Part shown: positions 57,568 through 64,000 of the stretch, piece by piece
Layout: each line of letters starts with the position of its first letter
How positions within the stretch are numbered: position 1 is the first letter of the stretch
Origin: Chitinilyticum piscinae
GTDB lineage: Bacteria; Pseudomonadota; Gammaproteobacteria; Burkholderiales; Chitinibacteraceae
Direction of reading: 5' to 3'
Assembly (NCBI RefSeq): GCF_015223195.1
Contig: NZ_JADFUA010000002.1
Coordinates: 124,001 to 188,000, forward strand
DNA length: 64,000 nucleotides
The notes under the pieces: model-generated
The model's database searches: none
What the model saw: only the letters and a program-made list of their open reading frames with translations
Told to the model about the DNA's origin: nothing
Position numbers and translations under genes: made by a program

Positions 57568-58137
57568 GTGACTACCATTGTTATCGTCAGAAAGGCCGGC
57601 CAGATTGCGATTGCCGGCGACAGCCAGTCCACGTTTGGCGATACGCGCTTGTCAGCCGGAGATGACTGCCACTGGGACAAGATTTTTGCCGCGCAGGGCG
57701 GTTTTTTTGCGATTTCCGGCAGTGCCGCGCACGATCTGGTGCTGAAATCGCTGCTGGCCAAGAGCCGGAAGCTTGATTTTTCCAGCCGGCCCGCCATCTT
57801 CGAATCATTCCGCAAGCTGCATCCCAAGCTCAAAGACCAGTTTTTCCTCAAGCCCGACGTGGATGAGGATGATCCGTATGAATCCAGCCAGATGACCGTG
57901 CTGGTGGCCAACCCGCATGGCATTTTTGCCGTGTTCAGCATGCGCGAGGTGTACGAATACCAGCGCTTCTGGGCGATTGGGTCGGGCGCCGATTTCGCCA
58001 TCGGTGCGATGAGCGCGGTGTATGACAACCCGCAGCTCGATGCCGAGGCCATTGCGCGAATCGGCGTGACGGCGGGCTGCGAGTTCGACATCAATTCGAG
58101 CCTGCCGATGAGCTGCCATGTTTTACACGGGGTATGA
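57568..58137 (+). CDS. Betaproteobacterial proteasome homologue (BPH-type Ntn hydrolase)
   Basis: 189 residues from a GTG start. Removal of Met exposes Thr1 (TTIVIV); Asp17 lies in IAIAGDSQSTFGDTRLS, a Lys (about 37) follows a small insert, and IGSGADFAIGAM carries the Ser-Gly motif. The DEDDPYESSQMT segment and ending SLPMSCHVLH match the BPH branch, which is distinct from HslV and Anbu; a published BPH structure is a double-ring 14-mer. No ATPase gene is near. An in-frame extension upstream to 57430 is spurious since it would bury the catalytic Thr. The natural role is unknown. Confidence 0.85.
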   Translation: MTTIVIVRKAGQIAIAGDSQSTFGDTRLSAGDDCHWDKIFAAQGGFFAISGSAAHDLVLKSLLAKSRKLDFSSRPAIFESFRKLHPKLKDQFFLKPDVDEDDPYESSQMTVLVANPHGIFAVFSMREVYEYQRFWAIGSGADFAIGAMSAVYDNPQLDAEAIARIGVTAGCEFDINSSLPMSCHVLHGV

Positions 58138-58197
58138 GGCTGTAGTTATTTTGAATACTGATTTGCGTGGCTATACGTCATGCTGTATGGAGCTGTA

Positions 58198-59079
58198 ATG
58201 CACGACATTCTGGAGCGTTTCCTGTTCGACCATGCCGCGGTGCGCGGTGAGACCGTGGTGCTGCGCGAGTCCTATGCCGAGGTGCTGGCGCGTCACCCGT
58301 ATCCGCCAGTACTGGCTCGCTTGCTGGGTGAACTGCTGGCGGCCGGGGAATTGCTGGTGGCCACGCTGAAATTCGACGGTACGCTGATTCTGCAACTGCA
58401 CGGCAAGGGGCATCTGAAGCTGGCGGTGGTCGAGGTGACCGGCGAGAAAACGCTGCGCGCCACGGCCCGCTGGGATGGCGAAATTCCGGATGTGTCGCTG
58501 GCCGAGCTGCTGGGGCAGGGCGGGCGTTTCGTGATCACCATCGATCCCAAGGACGGCGAGCCGTATCAGGGCATTGTCGGTTTTGATAAGGGTGAATCGG
58601 TGGCGACCATCATCGAGCATTACATGCAGCGTTCGGCCCAGATCGACACCCGCGTGTGGCTGGCTTGTGACGGAACGACGGCCAGCGGGCTGATGCTGCA
58701 GAAAATGCCGCTGGAAGGCGGTTCGGGTGCTGAAGACGAAGATGCCTGGCCGCGCGTGCAGCGTCTGGCCGAGACCATTACCAGCGAGGAATTGCTGACG
58801 CTGGCGCCCCGCGAGATGCTGCACCGACTGTTCCACGAAGAAACCGTGCGCATGTTCGATCCGAGCACGCCAACCTTCAAATGCACCTGCTCGCGCGAAC
58901 GGGTGGGCAGCATGATGGAAATGGTCGGCCGCGAGGAAGTCGATGGCGTGCTGGCCGAGCGCGGCAATGTCGAGATCGTCTGTGATTTCTGCGGCAAGCA
59001 TTATCATTTCGACGCGGTCGACGTGGCCCAGCTGTTTGCCGGGGAAGGCGTCAAGCCGGGCAATCGCCGTTTGCAGTAA
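58198..59079 (+). CDS. hslO: Hsp33 redox-regulated chaperone
   Basis: 293 residues. The redox switch cysteines are Cys229 and Cys231 (CTC) and Cys262 and Cys265 (CDFC), which bind zinc when reduced and form disulfides under oxidative stress, turning on holdase activity. The start at 58198 has GGAG 5 bases before it and the conserved MHDILERFLF. It lies 60 bases after the BPH gene, possibly on the same message, which would pair a chaperone with a protease-fold protein. Confidence 0.95.
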   Translation: MHDILERFLFDHAAVRGETVVLRESYAEVLARHPYPPVLARLLGELLAAGELLVATLKFDGTLILQLHGKGHLKLAVVEVTGEKTLRATARWDGEIPDVSLAELLGQGGRFVITIDPKDGEPYQGIVGFDKGESVATIIEHYMQRSAQIDTRVWLACDGTTASGLMLQKMPLEGGSGAEDEDAWPRVQRLAETITSEELLTLAPREMLHRLFHEETVRMFDPSTPTFKCTCSRERVGSMMEMVGREEVDGVLAERGNVEIVCDFCGKHYHFDAVDVAQLFAGEGVKPGNRRLQ

Positions 59080-59154
59080 GCCCGGCTGCCATCGCGGCCA
59101 AGACAGCCGCGCTTGGCCCTGTTACAGTCGTCCTCCTGTTTTCGGGGAGTGACC

Positions 59155-59868
59155 GTGACCAATCGACATCATCTGTTTGCCGGCATGCTGGCAATGCTGC
59201 CGCTGATGGTGGGTGTGCTGCCCTTTGGCCTTTTGTTCGGCACACTGGCAGTGAATGCCGGACTGACGGGCTGGCAGGGCTTTGGCATGTCGGCAATTGT
59301 GTTTGCCGGATCGGCGCAATTCATCGGCGTCACCCTGCTTGCCAGTGGCGTGAGTGTGCCGGTGCTGCTGGCCACTACGCTGGTCATCAATTTGCGCCAT
59401 GTCCTGTATTCCGCCAGTGTGCAGCCGGGGGTACAGCACTGGCCGCGCCGCTGGCGCTGGCTGTTGAGCTTCATGCTCACCGACGAACTGTTTGCCGTAT
59501 TCAACCTGCGTCTGCAAAACCACGGTGGCGGTGCTGATACACGCTGGTTCCTGCTGGGGAACAGCATCGCCATGTACGGTACCTGGCTGGCATCCACCGT
59601 GCTGGGCATCGTGCTTGGCCAGCAGATCCCCGATCTGTCGCACTGGGGGCTGGAATTCGCGATGGTGGCAACCTTCGCCGCCATTGTGGGTACCCAGCTC
59701 ACCCAGCACAGCATGGTGGCGGCAGCGCTGGCGGCCGGGGCGGGGGCGATGCTGCTGCGCGGCATGCCCTACAAGCTCGACCTGATTCTGGCTTCGCTGG
59801 CTGGTATCGTGGCCGGTCTGCTGGCCGAGCGTCTGCCTGCGCGCACTGTGACGGAGGTGCAGCCATGA
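59155..59868 (+). CDS. azlC: AzlC-family transporter subunit
   Basis: 237 residues from a GTG start with GGGGAG 5 bases before. About five to eight membrane helices; MVGVLPFGLLFGTLAVNAGL, the GSAQFIGVTLL motif and VINLRHVLYSAS are AzlC family hallmarks. With AzlD it forms a branched-chain amino acid exporter-like complex. It overlaps azlD by 4 bases. Confidence 0.92.
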   Translation: MTNRHHLFAGMLAMLPLMVGVLPFGLLFGTLAVNAGLTGWQGFGMSAIVFAGSAQFIGVTLLASGVSVPVLLATTLVINLRHVLYSASVQPGVQHWPRRWRWLLSFMLTDELFAVFNLRLQNHGGGADTRWFLLGNSIAMYGTWLASTVLGIVLGQQIPDLSHWGLEFAMVATFAAIVGTQLTQHSMVAAALAAGAGAMLLRGMPYKLDLILASLAGIVAGLLAERLPARTVTEVQP

Positions 59869-60182
59869 CCATCTGGCTGATCCTGCTGGCGATGGGGCTG
59901 ATCACTTTTGCCCTGCGCGCATCCTTTGTGCTGCCTGGCGACCGGCTGCGTCTGCCGCCGCTTTTCAAGCGCGCGCTGCGCTATGTGCCGGTGGCCGTAT
60001 TGACGGCGCTGATCGTGCCGATGGCGCTCGCTCCGGCTGGCGCCCTGATGCTCGACTGGCGCAATCCGGCGCTGGCTGGGATGCTGGCCGCGCTGCTGAT
60101 TGCCCGCTACACCGGCCGCACGTTATTGGCGATGCTGGCCAGTTTTGCACTGTACCTGCTCTGGCTCAGGCTGCTGGCCTGA
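59865..60182 (+). CDS. azlD: AzlD-domain transporter subunit
   Basis: 105 residues with about four membrane helices. LLAMGLITFALRASFVLPG and the central LKRALRYVPVAVLTALIVPMAL-type segment are AzlD hallmarks. It overlaps azlC by ATGA and completes the pair. Confidence 0.92.
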   Translation: MTIWLILLAMGLITFALRASFVLPGDRLRLPPLFKRALRYVPVAVLTALIVPMALAPAGALMLDWRNPALAGMLAALLIARYTGRTLLAMLASFALYLLWLRLLA

Positions 60183-60349
60183 AGCGCAGTTCACGCGCCG
60201 AGTGTGACTATGACACGGAAATGCTGCGCCAGGCGGAGTAAATTCCGGTAAAGCGTGCTGCCGCACCCGGTGGGTGGGCGGCTTTGCGCTTACCATGCTG
60301 CAGTATGACCGTCTTGGCCGGAGTTCCCGGCCTGCTTCGCGAGGGTGAA

Positions 60350-61528
60350 ATGGGTGTATTGAGTCGAATCCGCCGTGGCTGGCAGAAACTTGGCCGCTGG
60401 CGCTGGGTGTTGCTGGTTATGGTTCTGCTGGCGGGCTGGTGGGGGTTCGGGCGCAGCAAGCAAGATCCGGCCAGCCAGGTGATTACCAGCCCGGTGGCGC
60501 GTGGTAATGTCGAAGTCAGCGTGCTGGCGACCGGCGTGGTCGAAGCCGAGAAAACCGTCGAGGTCGGTGCGCAGGCCTCGGGCCAGATCAAGCGTCTGGC
60601 TGTACAACTGGGCGATCGGGTGAAAAAGGGCGACCTGCTGGCGGAAATTGATCCCGAAGTGTCACAGAATGCGCTGGATGAGGCGCTGGCCAATATCGAC
60701 AGCCTGAAAATCCAGCAGACGATCAAGCAGCTGTCGGTGGAGGAGGCGCGCCAGGAATACGAGCGCCAGCAGCTGATGATGAGTGGCGATGCCACGCCGA
60801 AAAAAGACGTGGATTCGGCGCTGACCGCCTTGAAAACCCGCGAGGCCGAGCTCAGGCAGCTTGCCACGCAGTTGCGGCAGGCCGAGCTCAAGCGCGCCAC
60901 CGCGCAGGCCAATCTGGGTTACACGCGGATTGTCGCGCCAATGGATGGCGTGGTGGTCTCGATTGCCACCAGGGAAGGTCAGACGGTCAATGCCATTCAG
61001 ACTGCGCCCACGATCCTGACACTGGCCAATCTGGATATGATGAAGGTGAAAGCCCAGGTGGCCGAAGCCGATGTCGTGCGCCTCAAGGCCGGTACACCAC
61101 TGTACTTCAGCGTATTGGGCGCCCCGGAAAAACGCTTCGAGGCCAGGGTGCTCGGCATCGAGCCGCTGCCGCAGACCATCAATAATGCCATTTTCTACAA
61201 CGCCCTGTTCCAGGTGCCCAACGAGCAGGGTCTGCTCCGCCCGCAGATGACGGCACAAGTGACCTTTGTGCTGGATGCGGCCAAGCAGGTGCTGACTGTT
61301 CCGGTGGGGGCGCTGTCGCCAGCCAAGGGTTCGAAGGCGACGGTCACGGTATTGGGGGCGGACGGCAAACTCGCCAGTCGTCAGGTCGAGGTTGGGCTGC
61401 GTGGCAATGTCACAGCCGAAATCCGCAGCGGCCTCAGGGATGGCGAGCGGGTGGTGATTGGTGGCGGTGATGCTGCTACCGGTTCGCAGGGCAGTGGCCG
61501 GCCGATGCCGGGGCCCGGGGTGCACTGA
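60350..61528 (+). CDS. macA: MacA-like periplasmic adaptor of a tripartite efflux pump
   Basis: 392 residues. Membrane anchor about 18-36, biotinyl-lipoyl halves at VEVGAQASGQIKRLAVQLGDRVKKG and YTRIVAPMDGVVV, a helical hairpin between (residues about 100-190) and a beta-barrel/membrane-proximal domain after. It joins the MacB exporter to the outer-membrane channel. ATG 60350 has GAGGGT before it; the longer frame to 60284 is not supported. Its stop overlaps macB by one base (TGATG). Confidence 0.92.
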   Translation: MGVLSRIRRGWQKLGRWRWVLLVMVLLAGWWGFGRSKQDPASQVITSPVARGNVEVSVLATGVVEAEKTVEVGAQASGQIKRLAVQLGDRVKKGDLLAEIDPEVSQNALDEALANIDSLKIQQTIKQLSVEEARQEYERQQLMMSGDATPKKDVDSALTALKTREAELRQLATQLRQAELKRATAQANLGYTRIVAPMDGVVVSIATREGQTVNAIQTAPTILTLANLDMMKVKAQVAEADVVRLKAGTPLYFSVLGAPEKRFEARVLGIEPLPQTINNAIFYNALFQVPNEQGLLRPQMTAQVTFVLDAAKQVLTVPVGALSPAKGSKATVTVLGADGKLASRQVEVGLRGNVTAEIRSGLRDGERVVIGGGDAATGSQGSGRPMPGPGVH

Positions 61529-63480
61529 TGAGTGCCGTGCTCATCGAGCTGCGCGGGCTGTGTCGCAGCTTCCCTGCGGGTGATGAAGATATTCTCATCC
61601 TTGATGACATTAATCTGAGCATTGCCCGCGGGGAGATGGTGGCCATCATCGGCCAGTCCGGTTCGGGCAAGTCGACACTGATGAATATTCTGGGCGGGCT
61701 GGATAGCCCCTCCAGTGGTTCCTACCGCTTTGCCGGCCGTGAGGTCGGCGAGCTGGCGGCAGACGAGCTGGCTGCTTTGCGTCGCGATCATTTCGGTTTC
61801 ATCTTCCAGCGCTACCACCTGCTGGGCGCACTAAGCGCGACTGAAAACGTGGCCGTGCCGGCTGTCTATGCCGGTCTGCCGCAGTCCGAGCGCAAGGCGC
61901 GTGCCGCCCAATTGCTGACACGGCTGGGGCTGGCCGAGCGGCTGGAGTACAAGCCGCGTCAGCTCTCGGGAGGGCAGCAGCAGCGGGTCTCGATCGCGCG
62001 TGCGCTGATGAATGGCGGCGAGGTGATTCTCGCCGACGAGCCGACCGGTGCGCTGGATTCGAAAAGCGGCGAGGATGTGCTGCAGATCCTGCGCGAGCTG
62101 CACGAGCATGGCCACACCGTGATTCTGGTGACGCACGACAGCAAGGTGGCAGCGCAGGCCGACCGCATCATCGAAATTCGCGACGGACGCATTCTCTCCG
62201 ACATGGCCAATCCCGTCGCTGATCCGGTGCGGCTGGCTCCCGATGCGCCACCGCCCGCCTGTCACGCCAGTGCACCGCAGGCGCTGCTGGGCCAGTGGCG
62301 CGAAGCATTCGCGATGGCCTTGCGCGCCCTGCTGGCCAACCGCATGCGCAGCCTGCTCACGATGCTGGGCATCATCATCGGTATTGCCTCGGTGGTGTCG
62401 ATCATGGCGCTGGGGGAGGGGATGGAGCGCAAGGTGCTCGACAATTTTGCCGGGCTGGGAGTCAACAATATCTCGGTCTATCCCGGCGCCTATCCCGGTG
62501 ACGACAAGGCGGCCAGCATCAAGACGCTGAATGAAAACGACCTGCAGCAACTGGCCCGTGAACCCTATCTTGATGGCGTGACGCCCTTTTCGCAGCGCGG
62601 GGCCCGGTTGCGCGCCGGCAGTGTGGATGTGAATGCCACGGTGCAGGGGGTTGCGCCGGACTACTTCCGCATCCGTAATCAGGGGATCAAGGAGGGCGTG
62701 GCCTTTTCCGCCGAGGATGTGCGGCGACAGGCTCAGGTGGCGGTGATCGGCGAAAAGACCCGTGAGCGCCTCTTCGGGCAGATGGGCGGTGTCGGGCAGA
62801 TCATTCTCGTCGGTAATATTCCGGTTCAGGTGATCGGCGTGGCCGAGGCGAAGTCCTCGGGCTTCGGATTCGGTGATTCGCTCGACATCTGGCTGCCCTA
62901 CAGCACGGCGGGCAGCCGCCTGTTTGGCCAGCTGCATTTCTCCAGCCTCACTGTGCAGGTGCGCGATGGCCTGCCGGTCAAAGCCGCGGAAGCCGCGCTG
63001 CAGAAACGCTTGGAAAGCCTGCACGGGCGACGGGATTTCTTCACCCACACCATGGAAGACATGATGAAGAACTTCGAGAGCACGGCGAGCAGCATCAAGC
63101 TCTTCCTGCTGATGATCGGGGTGATTTCGCTGGTGGTGGGGGGGATTGGCGTGATGAACATCATGCTGGTGTCCGTCACCGAGCGTACCCACGAAATCGG
63201 CATCCGCATGGCCGTGGGGGCGCGACAGTCCGATATCCGCAGCCAGTTCCTGATCGAGGCTGTGGTCGTGTGTCTGCTGGGGGCGGGGATTGGTATCGGC
63301 TTGTCGGCGCTGCTGGGTGCAGCGGTGAATGCCATTTTCCAGGATTTTCAGATGCTGCTTACGACTGGTGCTATTGGGACTGCCGTCTTGTGTGCCAGCG
63401 GGATCGGCATTGTGTTCGGCTTCCTGCCGGCACGACGGGCTGCACAGCTGGCGCCGATCGAAGCGCTGGTGCGCGAGTAG
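61528..63480 (+). CDS. macB: MacB-like ABC exporter (ATPase-permease fusion)
   Basis: 650 residues. NBD about 1-230 with Walker A GQSGSGKST, signature LSGGQQQRVSIARA and Walker B ILADEPTGALD; linker; first membrane helix about 275-300 (SLLTMLGIIIGIASVVSIMAL), periplasmic domain about 300-520, and three C-terminal helices with IGVMNIMLVSVTERTHEIG. Relatives export macrolides, peptides or enterotoxin. It follows macA and precedes the outer-membrane factor, the full tripartite set. Confidence 0.95.
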   Translation: MSAVLIELRGLCRSFPAGDEDILILDDINLSIARGEMVAIIGQSGSGKSTLMNILGGLDSPSSGSYRFAGREVGELAADELAALRRDHFGFIFQRYHLLGALSATENVAVPAVYAGLPQSERKARAAQLLTRLGLAERLEYKPRQLSGGQQQRVSIARALMNGGEVILADEPTGALDSKSGEDVLQILRELHEHGHTVILVTHDSKVAAQADRIIEIRDGRILSDMANPVADPVRLAPDAPPPACHASAPQALLGQWREAFAMALRALLANRMRSLLTMLGIIIGIASVVSIMALGEGMERKVLDNFAGLGVNNISVYPGAYPGDDKAASIKTLNENDLQQLAREPYLDGVTPFSQRGARLRAGSVDVNATVQGVAPDYFRIRNQGIKEGVAFSAEDVRRQAQVAVIGEKTRERLFGQMGGVGQIILVGNIPVQVIGVAEAKSSGFGFGDSLDIWLPYSTAGSRLFGQLHFSSLTVQVRDGLPVKAAEAALQKRLESLHGRRDFFTHTMEDMMKNFESTASSIKLFLLMIGVISLVVGGIGVMNIMLVSVTERTHEIGIRMAVGARQSDIRSQFLIEAVVVCLLGAGIGIGLSALLGAAVNAIFQDFQMLLTTGAIGTAVLCASGIGIVFGFLPARRAAQLAPIEALVRE

Positions 63481-63488
63481 GTGGGTAT

Positions 63489-64000
63489 ATGATTCAACGC
63501 TCCGAAAATAAAAGCTCAATGATTTATAGGGGTTTGGGTATGTGGCCAGCTTTGCTGGTCACAGGGCTGCTGAGTGCCTGTGCCAACCCCGACTGGCAGC
63601 AACCGCCGCTGGAGTTGCCGCAGCAGTGGGATGCCGCGGCAAGCCCCGGAACCCATGCGGCGGCGGGTAGCGATGTCGCGTTCTGGCAAGGGTATGGCGA
63701 CGCGCAGCTTGAGCAGCTGTTGCAAATGGCGATGCTGCAGAACAATGATCTGGCGGCGGCGGCTGTCCGCCTGCGCAAGGCAGGCCTTGCTGTGGACCAG
63801 CGCGGGCAGGATCGGTTGCCCAATGTGACGCTGGGTGCTTCTTCGGGCAGCAGCTGGACGGTCGATCCGACTCGGCATGCTAGTGACAATTTCAGCACCA
63901 GCTTGGGGGTGTCGTGGGAAATTGATCTGTGGGGGCGGCTCGCCGACCAGCAGGCCGCCGCCCGCTGGCGGCAGACCGCCAGCCGCGCCGAACTGGACGC
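63489..64000 (+). CDS. Outer-membrane efflux lipoprotein, NodT/TolC type (3' end outside window)
   Basis: The frame is open to the window end (170 codons). A lipobox LLSAC with Cys at residue 31 (from ATG 63489) is followed by the RND/MacAB outer-membrane factor start: FWQGYGDAQLEQLLQMAMLQNNDLAAAAVRL and SLGVSWEIDLWGRLAD, typical of NodT lipoproteins. ATG 63489 is chosen as AGGTGG lies 6 bases upstream; in-frame ATGs at 63519 and 63540 are alternatives, the last leaving no positive charge before the hydrophobic run. It completes the macAB pump. Confidence 0.88.
   Translation, partial: MIQRSENKSSMIYRGLGMWPALLVTGLLSACANPDWQQPPLELPQQWDAAASPGTHAAAGSDVAFWQGYGDAQLEQLLQMAMLQNNDLAAAAVRLRKAGLAVDQRGQDRLPNVTLGASSGSSWTVDPTRHASDNFSTSLGVSWEIDLWGRLADQQAAARWRQTASRAELD

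Overview
The window reads as a compact, GC-rich, gene-dense bacterial chromosome segment. A betaproteobacterium close to the Neisseriales (Chitinibacteraceae/Chromobacteriaceae type) fits best. Pointers are gmk-rpoZ-(p)ppGpp synthase in series, cysI followed by a DUF934 gene, birA followed by coaX, a betaproteobacterial proteasome homologue (BPH) and, at the left edge, a secreted GH19 chitinase. The genus is an inference. I found no rRNA or tRNA gene, no CRISPR array, no insertion sequence and no prophage.

Layout. 1-3.7 kb: end of a chitinase gene, a mercaptopyruvate-type sulfurtransferase, a periplasmic solute-binding protein, a hemolysin III-type membrane protein and a DUF1653 gene. 3.8-11 kb: alaS, an iron-storage group (bfd facing two bacterioferritin genes) and pepN. 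11-13.3 kb: sulfite reductase cysI with its DUF934 partner; the siroheme synthase it needs (cysG) lies at 20-21.4 kb. 13.7-20 kb: SulP transporter, murI with a CidA/CidB-type pair, and a hybrid histidine kinase. 21.5-24 kb: cytochrome c, the methionine sulfoxide repair pair msrPQ and an SprA-like HExxH protein. 24.2-30 kb: gmk, rpoZ, bifunctional (p)ppGpp enzyme, thiS-thiG, and a trmB gene carrying an N-terminal VOC domain. 30.4-32.6 kb: flgP-like, flgT and an unknown secreted protein. 32.6-36.9 kb (minus): tandem-STAS protein, hslV, birA, coaX and a SPOR protein in one tight run. 37-44.4 kb: a giant AsmA/DUF748 protein, a GDSL lipase, rarD, and a DUF6394 gene with a potassium channel. 44.5-48.7 kb (minus): trpC, two small proteins including TerB, a metallophosphoesterase and a prolyl 4-hydroxylase-like oxygenase. 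48.8-55.1 kb (minus): seven genes joining an ABC exporter, a small membrane protein, a LolA-like carrier, an outer-membrane barrel and a LytS/LytTR two-component pair. 55.3-57.4 kb: an alpha/beta hydrolase flanked by a GFA-family gene and a degenerate copy of that gene's 3' end. 57.5-64 kb: the BPH proteasome homologue, Hsp33, AzlCD, and a MacAB-type tripartite efflux system whose outer-membrane component runs off the window.

Most of the window is housekeeping or core accessory. The least explained and most system-like part is the 48.8-55.1 kb operon, which looks like a self-regulated machine moving a lipid, lipoprotein or hydrophobic compound from inner to outer membrane. Other points of note are the complementary bacterioferritin pair, the VOC-TrmB fusion, two separate proteasome-fold proteins without an unfoldase gene in view, and the flagellar operon's unknown third protein.
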